From Zygnema cylindricum (taxonomy: Eukaryota > Streptophyta > Zygnematophyceae > Zygnematales > Zygnemataceae), in the NCBI GenBank assembly GCA_037447655.1, contig JBBHKE010002829.1:1-35558 (forward strand): a stretch of DNA of 35,558 nucleotides, read 5' to 3'. The notes beneath the pieces were generated by a model. The model searched no databases and was not told the DNA's origin. It worked only from the letters and a program-made list of their open reading frames with translations. Positions 20,636 to 30,959 of this stretch are shown one piece after another (positions within the stretch are counted from its first letter, which is position 1; every line of letters starts with the position of its first letter). Both the position numbers and the translations under genes were made by a program.

Positions 20636-20640
20636 CAATG

Positions 20641-21297
20641 GAACTAAAGAAGGGAAGTAAGGGGAGTGTGGAAGAGGGAGTTAAAATCTTAGATGAGGAG
20701 TTAGGCCCTGAAGAGAAAAGATTTATACAGACAATTTCTTATAGGCAAGTATTGGGCAGCCTAATATATTTTATGAATTGTACTCGCCCAGATATAGCCG
20801 CAATTGTAAGAGTACTAAGTAGGAGTCTGAATGCTCCCACTAAGAAGGATTGGGAGGCAGCAAAAAGAGTCCTTTGATATCTCATAGTGACTACAAATCT
20901 ATGGTTCCATTTGGGTGGGAACAATACTGACATCACCACTTGGAGTGATTACAGCTATGGGGATGCTTATATGAAGAGATGCATTTTTGAGTATGTATTT
21001 TATGTGGGTGATGGGGCTTGCTGCTGGAGCAGCAAGCATCAAAATGTCATTGCTCAGTCCACCATGGAGGCTGAGTACATGGCTTCTTGCTCTGTTGTAA
21101 AAGAATAAATGTGGGTAAAGTCTTTGCTTGGTGATCTTGGTCATCTTAAGAGTGGCGTCCAAAATGTGTTTTGTGATAATCACGCAGCCATTGCCATTTC
21201 TGCCAATCCTAAACATCACTTTAACGCTAAACACATGGGCATTAGACTTAGCTTCGTGAGGGAGAAAGTAGAAAACAAGATAATCAGTTTAGAGTAT
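20641..21297 (+). pseudogene. Copia fragment B, right part (RNase H)
   Basis: Continuation of fragment B beyond element C. It covers ELKKGSKGSVEEG (matching ELKKGSEGSGGEG of element A), the post-RT stretch RQVLGSLIYFMNCTRPDI, and RNase H (TTWSDYSYGDAYMKR, TMEAEYMASCS, CDNHAAIAI). In-frame stops occur at 20876-20878 and 21106-21108. Similarity ends after SLEYA near 21297, where element A would continue toward its 3' LTR, so B has also lost its 3' end. Confidence 0.9.
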
Positions 21298-21328
21298 GCT
21301 AACCCTTTTACAAGCACACCTTCATAAA

Positions 21329-21354
21329 TGACATCACTCCCATTAATGATGTCA
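21329..21354. repeat. 8-bp inverted repeat at B/D junction
   Basis: TGACATCA and TGATGTCA, separated by 10 bases, form a perfect stem. They lie where copia fragment B (plus) gives way to element D (minus). Confidence 0.8.
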
Positions 21355-22923
21355 AATCCATTACCCCCCCAAATAAGTGTCCCCACTAAGTTCCTCATAA
21401 AATCTACATCTTTCAAACTCATATTTTTATCCATGATAATTACCCCATTTTTTGAACTTTCCTCACTCTCTCCCATAGAATTCTTTCCACTATCACTTTC
21501 TATTTTTATTCCCAAAAACAATTTCTCCTCCCGTAAACTTTTAATCAAATATTCCTCTTCTCCCCTATCTTTTAGAGCCCCCCCTAGATTTACTTCTCCC
21601 CTTTCCTCGGAATCCCTTGAAGTCTCCCTTTGTCACCAATTTTCTATTTCCAAAATATCTACGAAATTATCTTCGTTATTTTTTACTCCCTCAACTACCT
21701 CCCTTCCCTTTACTTCGCTTATACCTCCAAAAGCACATTGTTGCTTTCGTGGAATTTTTGTGTACTTTTCTCTCTTCTCTATTCTATTGATGTGAAGAAG
21801 CTCCAAAATATCTTCATCCTCTTTCTCCTCTTCCCTTTCTTCCTCCTCATCGACATACCAACTTCTAAGTTCTTCTAAACAAGGGCATTCCTCTATATAA
21901 TGACGCGGTTCCCTACAAAAGAAGCAAACCCTTTTTTTTCAAAGCTCCCCTTTCTTTTCCTCTCCCTCTCTTTCCACCGAAGTTCCGATAAAGTTTACCT
22001 TTGTCTTTCTTCTTCTCATCATACTTCCGCGAGTCACAGTCGTTCCTCTCATCACGTTTCCGCCAATCATCATCAATCCTCTTATCACGTTTCCGCCAAT
22101 CACCACCAGTTGACAGTGCAGTCACCCTAACACTTCCCCTACAAAGCTCCAAAGTGCTTTCCCTCACAAGAATCATCCTCATGGTTATGCTCCAAGCCCA
22201 TGAGGAGCAATCCATTGCTTACATACGGTAAATTATGTCTATGTACTCATCTGGAAGTTTTATGATTTGTGTGTTAATCTTTCTCACCTGAGATTCTATA
22301 TAACCTGCACTAGCAAACTCAAATATATTGCAGCAATATCATTGAAAAACACTATCATGCTACCGCCTTTATAAACATAGGCCTCTATTTATTCTTTTAC
22401 TAATTGTTGCCTCTGTATAGATTAACTCTTATAAATCTGAATGAGTGTTTCCCAGATTTCTGAAGACTTGGTTAAGTTTAAAAGAGTGATAGCAATGGAC
22501 TTAAACGGGTATCTAAGTATGAGATGTTTTGCTATAATGTTTTTATACTCTCACATTTTACTGTTTTTTTCTCAATTTTTGTTATAACCCCTTCAAGTGG
22601 AACCGTAGCCGAGAGCCTAGCTCCCCTCACCATACGTGTTCCTTTTCCCTTCTCCCATTTTCCCTCTTCCATGGTAATGATTTTCCCTTCACCTTCCATT
22701 GGGTCTGAACTCCAGTTGGCTTTTTGGGAAGCCCCAGATGAATCTTTGTAGTGAGTTCCACCAAAGCCCGGTGGCGGATACCTCACTTGTCCCAAACAAT
22801 TCCCCATAAGTGCTTTTCGAAAAGCAATCCCTCCATCATAAACTCCCAATAAGTGAAGTCTGTTCCATCAAACATAGGTACCCTAGATGGTGGGCCCATA
22901 ACCTGTAATTCTACGGGCTCCAT
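21330..22923 (-). pseudogene. gag region of copia element D
   Basis: The Gag ATG is at 22923-22921, 20 nt inside the LTR (MEPVELQ), followed by VMGPPSRVPMFDGTDFTYW, the copia Gag signature. The frame then shifts; 22532-22849 carries a Lys/Glu/Gly-rich stretch. Downstream is a highly charged RKRDKRIDDDWRKRDER-type repeat (about 22000-22110). A complete zinc knuckle CFFCREPRHYIEEC (C-X2-C-X4-H-X4-C) lies at 21926-21885, then a long acidic segment (EEEEREEEKEDED) and PRKQQCAFGG, also found in element A as PRKQKCAFGR. Multiple stops and frameshifts make it non-functional. Confidence 0.8.
22888..22903 (-). promoter_or_regulatory. Half-tRNA primer-binding site of element D (perfect match)
   Basis: Plus-strand TGGTGGGCCCATAACC is identical to 16 nt of the plant initiator tRNA-Met anticodon arm as I know it, including the CAT anticodon. 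It directly abuts the LTR end at 22904. Read on the minus strand it encodes V-M-G-P-P in gag. Confidence 0.8.
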
Positions 22924-24038
22924 TGTCCCACAGAATTCGCAGATTTGAAGAAGTTAATCAAGATAGTGCCGACTTCATGTTTATATGAACCCAAATGATT
23001 CCTTGTGAAATAACACTTTCTGTATGTTCAGTTCCACCACAGAGTGTAAAGTTAGAATATGAGTTTTGGACACAATCACCCATTTTGACTTTCCCTTAGA
23101 AATGCAGCCACCATGGCAAGAAAAAACTGTGATCGACTACACCCCTGTGTAGCGTGGACTCCCTTGAGTCCGCAGCAAAAAGAATCATTGAAAATGGTCA
23201 ACTGGGTGAGTTGATATTAAATGGCAAAGTTTGCCGATTTATACAGATGCTCTGTGGGAGAGAGGCGGCTACCTACCAAAATATTGTAAGTCCTAAAACC
23301 CCTCTCTAAACCCTTTAGTATTGAGGTACGGACCAATCGCAGTAGTGTATAAGGCATAAAGGTACAGGTGTCGGTGTACCTTTTGTACGGTCATCGTACG
23401 ACATGGCCAAAAAGTCGACACATGGAATATCCGGATTCTTTCCTATAATCCTTGGAGATGTCGCAAGCCAATGTGGTTGTGCCACGTGTCAATTGACGTG
23501 GTTGTGATTGCAAACCGCCAAAAACCTATTCCGCCATCTCGGCATCTATCGCGGTCGTCCGATCAGAACCAGCATTTAATTATAGCCGTCGAAAATTGAT
23601 GCGCATATTTGTTTCGCTATCGAAACAAATGCGCTGTATCTGTTTCGTCACCGTACCATAATCCGTATTATATAAAACAGTATCTATGCTCTATGTATAT
23701 ATTTTCCGTTAAACGAATTAGTCTACGTGTGACTATTTAACTATTTATCAAACCCTACGTATAATAACACTAGTCTTAAGCTTAACGGACAAAGCTAACG
23801 GCTACAGGTGACTTAACTGGGTAGGTACCAAGATCAATTCCTGGGTTCGTCAAGACCCTTTTTGGCAAATCTACCTACTCTAACCCCTATCTTCCCTAGA
23901 GGTCCTAGGCAGCCATGGCACTATCTCCCTATCCAACCTTTAGTAACTACAACAAGTGTGGGGGCTTGGAGAAGGGAGTTAGAGGTAGACTGCTTTTTCT
24001 ATCCATATACATACTTAGAAAATACACAAATATCAACA
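22904..24038 (-). repeat. 5' LTR of copia element D
   Basis: A 1,135-bp LTR starting TGTTGATATTTGTG (24038) and ending AGAATTACA (22904) on the minus strand. Blocks are shared with LTRs of A and E, including GCCACGTGTCAATTGACGTGG-type sequence (core GCCACGTGTC at 23481) and the GCAGCCATGG region near 23910. The first 14 bases are identical to the start of solo LTR E. Confidence 0.9.
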
Positions 24039-25468
24039 CTTGTACCGTGTTAATTTCAATTTTTTGGTACGGTTGTGGATTTTCTCATTTTTTTCTAACT
24101 TATGGAGGAAAATGACAGAAAATAACAATAACTTTAGCACATGTGAAAGTACCCTTAGTGTTTATAATTCTAATTTATAATCTTGTTGAATAGTGTGGTT
24201 TACGGGCATGTCAATCCGTATAAAATGGTACTTTATTAAGTAAAAAAGTAAGAAATATGGACTAAAATAATGGCGATCACACGTAAAAATGTGCTCAAAA
24301 TAAAATGCAGAATGAAATCGTACCTATTTTAATGTAATAATATTGATCGCGTTTTAATTTTACGGGAAAAAACCCAAAATAGAGTTATGAATAAATTAGA
24401 ATAAAAGGACGAGACGGTGTACAATTTGTCAAATTTTGTACTTTACCTAATTTACAGTGAAGATGCTGATGGCAGGTCCGTTTTACACAAAACAACGTTA
24501 TGGATTAATTAGAGCAAACTTTTTTTTTCGAAATCTTGAAAAACTCAAATTAGCTTAAATAACACTAATTACTTTTTAACACTTATAATTTCTAAACGCT
24601 AATAACAATTGGCGGTGTAGTGTTCAACAGGAAGTGGTAAAATTAAGAGTGGAAAAATATATGGGGCGATTTCCCATGTAACCGAAACTTAGTATTGCTA
24701 CTTTGTTTTTTTAACGAAAATTATCCGTAATACTTTCAAAGCCATTCCGATGTAAAGAAACGAAATCCTTACTTTAGATTGTGACAGATGTAGACTTGGG
24801 TGTAATTTGTGACGGGTGTAGACTAATACATAACTCGCGACAATTGATGACGTTTACAAAAATAGTGACGGTTGTAGACGTCTATTTACTTGTGACATTG
24901 TAGACGTTTAGGGTTTGTGACATTTTGACGTTACGCTCAATTATGATAGCGTGGACGTCACTAATTCCAAAACTTTCCGCCATGGTTTCTTGATTTTGTT
25001 TTTTAGTCCTTTCTCACTCTGCTTGCCATCAAAATACGCTCAAAGATTAAAAAAAAAAATCATTTTTAGAGATAATTCATTTGATACCATTATTGACGTT
25101 TTTCATTGCAAGAAATGTGAGTTAGACGCGGTAGTGGGAGAGGGAGGGATAGAGAGAGATTGGCTTTGACAGACTTTGCTTTTGCGAAATGGCGTCGGTT
25201 GGTCGAGACCCCTCCACGGCCCATGTACGGAATAAAACGCATGGAAAAAAGTCACGCATATGCTATAAACGTGCAGTGGGTTTTTTTTTTGGATCTCCTC
25301 GCATAAAAATTTTCAGAAACCTCCGACGCGTGCGGCAACGTCTGCCTATTCATTCCCATCATCAAGCTTTAGGTAAAAACATCTCGCGAGGCGATTTGAG
25401 TAGAAGTTTCAGTTGAGATGGAGGAACGCTAACGTCGGTCGAAACACACTAGACAACAAACTATAGTA
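24039..25468. other. AT-rich interval between LTR D and solo LTR E
   Basis: No gene is recognised. The first 140 bases (about 24041-24175) resemble the right flank of solo LTR E (about 26606-26760) in the same orientation. A word AACGCTAATAACAATTGGCGGTGTAGTG-like (core GGCGGTGTAGTG at about 24612) matches the terminal repeat of the foldback MITE at 34699-34923. A small GTGAC..GTAGAC repeat cluster is listed separately. The frames at 24951-25169 and 25189-25416 have no recognisable domain. Confidence 0.6.
24780..24935. repeat. GTGAC-N-G-N-TGTAGAC imperfect repeat cluster
   Basis: Near-identical 14- to 15-base words recur at irregular spacing: GTGACAGATGTAGAC (about 24781), GTGACGGGTGTAGAC (about 24810), GTGACGGTTGTAGAC (about 24863) and GTGACATTGTAGAC (about 24892), plus a weaker GTGACATTTTGACG (about 24918). 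The spacing of 26 to 53 bp argues against simple slippage. Confidence 0.7.
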
Positions 25469-25473
25469 CATTT

Positions 25474-26591
25474 TGTTGATATTTGTGTATTTTATATGTC
25501 TGTATTAGGATAGAAAAAGGCAAAGGCGGGTTGCCTCTAACTCCCTTCTCCAAGCCCCCACACTTGTTGTAGTCACTGAAGGCTGGATAGGGAGACAGAG
25601 CCATGGCTGCCTATGTCCTCTGGAGTGACGGGAAGTAGACTTGGTAGATTTTACTAAAAAGGGATACGACGGACCAAAGAATTGATCTTGATACCTACCG
25701 CAAGTTTTGTCCGTTAAGTCTAGGAATAGCGCTAAGGTATGTAGGGTTTGGTAGATATTTAAACACGTACTCGTAGGACATCTCGTTTAACTAATGAAAC
25801 ATACAGTAGAACATAGAACGTGTTACTTAGTATAGTACCGCACGAAATAAATGTTGCGAACATTTATTTAAACGGTTGATTTTAAATGACAATCCAATCG
25901 GACGGCAGTGGTAAGCGTCGTTATCGCGGAGAGGACATTTTAGCGGTTTTTTTACGCCGCCACTCCTGATGACACGTGGCAACAACTTACGTGTTTACAG
26001 AATCTCTGGAGCGCACGATAACAAATCTGGATGTGACAGATATCACTGCTTTGGCCGTGTAGTAGGAATATCGTACAGAAAGTACTCTGGCACTTGTACT
26101 TTTTGTACGGTGCAGTCCTATGATTGGTTCGTACCTAAGTACTAGGGGGTTTAAAAAGGGGTTTAGGACTTAGAATATTTTTGGTAGGTAGCTGCCTCTC
26201 TCCTGGAGAGCACTTGTGTAAATCGGCAAACTTTACCATTTAATATCAACTAACTCAGTTGACCATTTTAAGTGATTCTTTTTGCTGCGGACTCAAAGGA
26301 GTCCACGCTACACAAGGGTGTAGTCGGTTAGAGTTTTTGCCTGCTAAGGTGGTTGCATTTCTAAGGGAAATTCAAAGTAGGGGAATGTGTCCAAATACTC
26401 ATATTCTAACTTTGCATTATGTGGGGGAACTGAGCATACATAAAGTCTTATTTCACAGGGGTGAAGCGGTATTCGATTTTTGATTGTTTGGATGTCAGTC
26501 ATTTAGGTTTGTATCAACTTGGAGTCGACATTATCTACATATGCTTCTTTGGATTTGCGAATTCTGTGGGGATGGAGCCCATAGAATTACA
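25474..26591 (+). mobile_element. Solo LTR E (copia) with CATTT duplication
   Basis: A 1,118-bp LTR starting TGTTGATATTTGTG and ending GAATTACA, flanked by CATTT at 25469-25473 and 26592-26596. It is of the same family as LTR D, in inverted orientation, and diverged. The 20-nt terminal gag start (ATG at 26572) is present, but no primer site or internal sequence follows, so this is a solo LTR, normally left by recombination between the two LTRs of one element. Frames inside it are not genes. Confidence 0.92.
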
Positions 26592-26596
26592 CATTT

Positions 26597-27112
26597 AAAA
26601 TTTCAAAGTGACGCAAATTGTACTATGGTAATATTAATTTTTTGGTACGGCTGCAAATTTTCTTGTTAAGGGCTAAGTTTTGGATGAAAAAGTTTTGGAT
26701 GAAAATGACAGAAAAACAAACCCTAACTTTATCACATAGGAAAGTGCCCTTATACAAGTATTGCCTAGTTTTCCAAATGTTTTATCCTAGTAGCTTAATT
26801 TTGGTTAATGTTGAAGTAATAGATGGATAATTCCACATTAGTGGCAATTTCAAGTTATTTGTGGAATTTTTCCGATTTAGTTGTCGTAATATTATAGAAA
26901 TATAATTTTAATTTTCGTTTGAGCAAGTTTTGTATAAGTTTTGGACACAATTCTGGTCAACATTGGTCTAATTTGTCATGAAGTTCATTTGTATTTGGGC
27001 GTGGTTCATTCATGACTGTATTGCTACTTCTACATTGAATTTTGTGAGGTCTTGTTGTTTTTCCAAGGATGAAGTGGTTTTATCGTTGTAGTAGCCAAGA
27101 CCACTCAAAATT
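26597..27112. other. AT-rich spacer right of solo LTR E
   Basis: About 26606-26760 resembles the right flank of LTR D (TTAATTT..ATTTTTTGGTACGG, GAAAATGACAGAAAA, TTTA.CACAT.GGAAAGT.CCCTTA). Nothing else is recognised; the 70-residue frame at 26618-26830 has no domain. Confidence 0.6.
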
Positions 27113-27500
27113 ATGATTTGCTCCAAAAAAGCAAAAGCTACCGTTGCCACCGAGATATCTCAAAAAGACAATTCAAGTTTACGTAAGCGTCACACAAGTA
27201 TCAGGAAAAATGGGAAAAATAGCAATAAAAATAAAAAGAATGGGAGGGAAGCACAAAAACATGAGGGTAAAATGGGTAAAAACAATAGTGGAAAAGGTAT
27301 TCAAAGGGGAAAACCCATCAAATCACTTAAATGGCGTAAAAAGCCTCAACTTTTTATCCAAGAGTTAAACAAAATCCTTATTGAGGGAAAATGTTTTATC
27401 TACAAATTAATAGGACATTGGTGAGCCTATTGTCATTGTAAATACAAAGATGTAAAGGCCATCCCTTCTTTAGTTTATTTTATGGTAGCGTATGACCCAC
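27113..27500 (+). pseudogene. Retrotransposon gag relic (zinc knuckle region)
   Basis: A 103-residue Lys/Asn-rich frame (KKAKATVATEISQKDNSS..., NGKNSNKNKKNG) ends GKCFIYKLIGHW-stop-AYC. This resembles the basic linker and CCHC zinc knuckle of plant copia Gag (C-X2-C-X4-H-X4-C pattern) with the second Cys changed to Tyr and a stop after the His-Trp. The lysine-rich lead-in followed by a knuckle is the only evidence. No LTR or pol was found nearby, and the sequence is unlike the gags of A, C and D. Confidence 0.5.
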
Positions 27501-28937
27501 TTTTAAACTGACAACCTTTTTACTTCGAGTCGAGAAAATTTGAAAAATTTGTTGGAAAATGATTGACATGTTGTAGAATCATATATCACGGTTTAATTTT
27601 ACCACCTTTACACTGGTGGCAATATATGTGTTTTGATGGGTTTTTTTTTTTTTTTTTATACAATGACTTATTTTTTAATGCACACAGGGATGCCTTTTTC
27701 ATCTCAAATCTTGATTTTTGCCTCTAAACTGTTGTACTTTTGAATGAATAGTATAACAAAAGTCATACCTCTGAAAAAAGAGTAGGTTATGGTTTGAACG
27801 CAATCGTTTAACTTTTGTTTGTAATATAAATGAATACGAAACATGATATTAGTTAGCGTTTTTTAAAGTGAGCGAGATTAACTCGTTTACATACTCTTAT
27901 TAACTTATAATAATTTGTGGTAAATCTTTTCTTCCGCTCAAGTACAACACTTTTATTTCAAATATTTGGGCTAAAGCATTCAATGGCCACATATTACAAA
28001 GCAAAAGTGGCTTGCATTAGCATTGTTGTTTTGAAAGAGAAAAACAGCGTGTGACTGTAATATCACATCACAATATATCATTCATCCTCCATAAGCAACA
28101 AAAGTCCTAAATAATGCAAGCCAAAGGATAAGAGACGTCCAAATATCCGTCTTCGGTATAAACGGTCGAAAGGTTTGTACACGACGGATCCTCTAAGCTT
28201 ACAACTTCAAGATGATATTTGGTAAATAGTTTGGAGATTTGAGGGGAAAGTAAAGGGTTAACTGAGCCAACCACCTTATTGATTAAGCTACCCCAATATC
28301 TAAACCCACTACCTACTCATGTACGTTACGACCCCTTAATTCACATACACTTAGATTCCTTATTGCAAAAATAATGTAGAAAGTTTACTTAAGGGACAAA
28401 ATTTTCCAAGTCTCCAAAGTGAAAGGCAAACAAAAATGGAGCTACATTTCTTGATGGTTTGTGGTTTCGTTAAGACAATGTTATGGTGTAAATGCGGGTA
28501 AACTTATAGCTTTGAGGTTGGAGGATTTTAGGGTGCATACATCAATCATTATAAAGAAACGTAATTGAGAAATTGTACAAGAGGACAAAATAAAGAAAGT
28601 TGAAAAAGTGTGCAACTGACAAAATAAGGTAAAAGTATTGTAGTACGCCCGAGAGTGGAAGACACAAATCAATACATTTAAGACAACAATGGAGTAAGTA
28701 GCGAAAGTGTTAATTCATCAAAGACAAAAAAAACAGGGAAAGATAAACAAGCGTAACAAGTTAAAAAATCAGGTGAAAAATAATAAACGAAAACTATACC
28801 GATAAATGATATTAAACGTCTACCTCGAAGCTAAAGTTAAAAAGTAGTTTTAGATGAACATAAAAAGATAATACAAGTAGTATGAAGAGAAGGAAACCAA
28901 AGCCCAAGAGATATCGATGTTGTTCAAAACATGGTAG
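27501..28937. other. AT-rich interval, nothing recognised
   Basis: Non-coding in appearance. It contains a T run of about 17 at 27641-27657. Frames such as 28481-28672 (minus) have no recognisable features. Confidence 0.6.
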
Positions 28938-29294
28938 ATGGAGAGCTCTAGTGGGAAGACCAACCACTTGAGTTGTAGACTTAAAATAAGGAAAGCGAAG
29001 AATGTCATCATTTACGAGCTCGCTATGGAAAAGCAACGTGATTGTTCACACGGTTGTTCTTCGAATGACATTTTTTTGATGGCGGCGGGGATACTTTATT
29101 TTTTGGGAGTTGCATTGGATGAGTTCCTCTGCACTTGTTGGTTAATGTTCTTTCAAGAGGAGGGTTTTTATGAGACCCCCAATTTGATCCTTTGTATTTT
29201 TTTATCTTCAGTGTTTTTTTATGGCTTTACGACAAGGGCAAGTTTCTACCTTCTTTGGAATTTCTATCGCTATCGTCAACGTATTATGAAGTAA
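28938..29294 (+). CDS. Hypothetical small membrane-like frame, doubtful
   Basis: A 118-residue ATG-started frame that I do not recognise. The first 45 residues are polar and basic. Then two hydrophobic stretches follow, about residues 46-72 (DIFLMAAGILYFLGVALDEF, then LCTCWLMFF) and 80-108 (PNLILCIFLSSVFFYGF then a Trp/Tyr-rich end), closing with the basic RYRQRIMK. This would fit a two-pass membrane protein. No homologous family, Kozak-like context or splice evidence supports it. It may be chance coding in T-rich DNA. Confidence 0.2.
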   Translation: MESSSGKTNHLSCRLKIRKAKNVIIYELAMEKQRDCSHGCSSNDIFLMAAGILYFLGVALDEFLCTCWLMFFQEEGFYETPNLILCIFLSSVFFYGFTTRASFYLLWNFYRYRQRIMK

Positions 29295-30720
29295 GAGCTT
29301 GTTTTTAGTATTTTTGTATTTATATTAAGGTTTGGGCGAATATTGTTTGTTTCGGGTAGGTTATTTTTCGTTGGATTTCTTGTTTCTTTTTTTTTGTAAT
29401 GCCCTTTTTTAGCTTGCCCCCGTTTGTGTAATAGTTTGTTTCACTGTTTTTTTTTCCATTTAGTTTGTTTCCACCCACATTCGGTTTTTGAATTTTGTTT
29501 TTGACTTTTTATTTTTATTCCCGTGCGTTCAGATGGTTTATCATCAGGCCTCTTTTAACAAATTCATGTGTTATAAAAGTAAATAGATACTTTTTTTAAA
29601 GTATTTCATTGTTTTAACTGTCCAAAACTCCCATCTTTTTTGACGTTTGTCCGATAACCTCGTCGTTTAGAGGTGCTTTCACATTAGGTTGAAACATTTG
29701 AAATCTAAGCTGAAGTTATTAGAAAGTTTGAAGTAAAGAAATTACAGTAAAACTTTGAATTTTACGCTAAATAATGTCCCTCTAAACTTAAATGAAATTC
29801 ATGTGTACGGTCATTTCCGAACATGTAACTTGAGCCGTTCGCTATGACACCTATGGTGGATTCCATATCGGACGGCTAAAACATGTCAGTGGAGGATATG
29901 GCTTGGCCGTCCCCCATTTCTGGTGTGCTGGTACAAATAGCAATACTGTACGTCCCTGGGGCGCTCTAAGATCTCAACGATTCAACGGCTCTGTAGTAAC
30001 GGACCTTGAATCTTCAAGTCCTTCAATCGGACGGCTATCATGGCTGCCGTACCGCTATACTCTGCTTCACAAGCGAGAGTCCCATTAGCTGACTGGACTA
30101 TTAAAGGTCCCATCGTACCTTAACCCACCGCATCCAGCGATATCGTGCTGGATTCGATCGGACGGCTTACAATTATCCTGCAGAATGATGGGACAATGAT
30201 AACAATAAAGTTTGCAGACGAATCTCACTTATCTGACGGCTGTGATTTTTCCCGAGATTCCAGGAGCTGGCAATACTTGTACTTTCATCTCCGACCGTCC
30301 AGAATTCACCAATTTTTAGGAATATTATCAATTCCTAAAAATAGAGTGTCCAGATTCAAAAGGAAGATTCACAACACAGATCTGACAAAAGGTACATAAA
30401 GTACAAAATCCCCTCAAAAATCGCCTCCAAAATAGCCTCCACAAGATTTACAGCTGAAAGATGCGACAAAGTTGTTGTACCTTTTCGCACGGTACAGTAT
30501 AGTACAGTACTGTACTGTAGTTTGATTCGGTTCCTGCAAGATATTCAAATTTTAAAAACGTTTTATAATACCAAAGGTCGCCCTTTGAAGTTAGGTCAAA
30601 ACTTCTCTGGATTAGGTTTTGAGTTTTAGGAACGAAAGGTGGTTTTTCTTTAGGGTTTTCTTAAGGGAGACGAGGAGCCATGGCTCCTTTTGAGAAATTC
30701 TGACGTATTTTTACTTTTAA
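29295..30720. other. Interval upstream of CRK gene with recurrent CGGACGGCT words
   Basis: No gene is recognised. ATCGGACGGCT occurs at about 29869, 30027 and 30157, with variants TCTGACGGCTG near 30234 and GACCGTCC near 30294. A TACAGTA/TACTGTA palindromic patch lies near 30492-30518 (AGTACAGTACTGTACTG). The region could include the CRK promoter or a decayed mobile element; the 61- and 84-residue frames at 29903 and 30145 have no domain. Confidence 0.5.
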
Positions 30721-30725
30721 TCACA

Positions 30726-30811
30726 TTTATATTCATATTCATATTTTTGTTCTTATTCTTATTTCTTATTCTTATTCTCGTTTTTATTCTTATTCTTATT
30801 CTTTTTCTTTG
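30726..30811. repeat. Degenerate (TTATTC)n hexamer microsatellite
   Basis: Repeated ATTCAT, TTCTTA and TTATTC units with interruptions run for about 85 bp. They lie 150 bp upstream of the first recognisable CRK coding exon. Confidence 0.85.
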
Positions 30812-30959
30812 AAGAGGGTTAATGAGCTACATTCTATTTGTTTATATACTTATTTAATTTATTCCTGAATGACGATTTTGTCCGATCCCGCCCGATCCTG
30901 CGCGCAGATCCCGCCGATCTTGACGGGTGCCTGACTGAAACTGATCTCGAACTTCCAAG

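Larger units (their letters stand above)
21330..24038 (-). mobile_element. Copia element D, truncated (5' LTR and gag only)
   Basis: Minus-strand copia with its 5' LTR at 22904-24038, primer site at 22888-22903 and gag-like sequence down to about 21330. Protease, integrase, RT, RNase H and the 3' LTR are missing. It ends against fragment B, which runs in the opposite direction. LTR and gag are related to element A but clearly more diverged from it than B is. Confidence 0.85.

Noticed and set aside
21328-21795. 155-residue plus-strand Ser/Pro-rich frame
   Set aside because: Antisense of the acidic part of copia D gag.
24780-24935. CRISPR-like array
   Set aside because: Repeats are imperfect, short and irregularly spaced, and the genome is eukaryotic.
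30661-30710. CCATGGCTCC at 30680 as the CRK start codon or as another copia LTR edge
   Set aside because: The frame from that ATG stops after six residues, and similarity to the LTR AGCCATGGCT block does not extend further.
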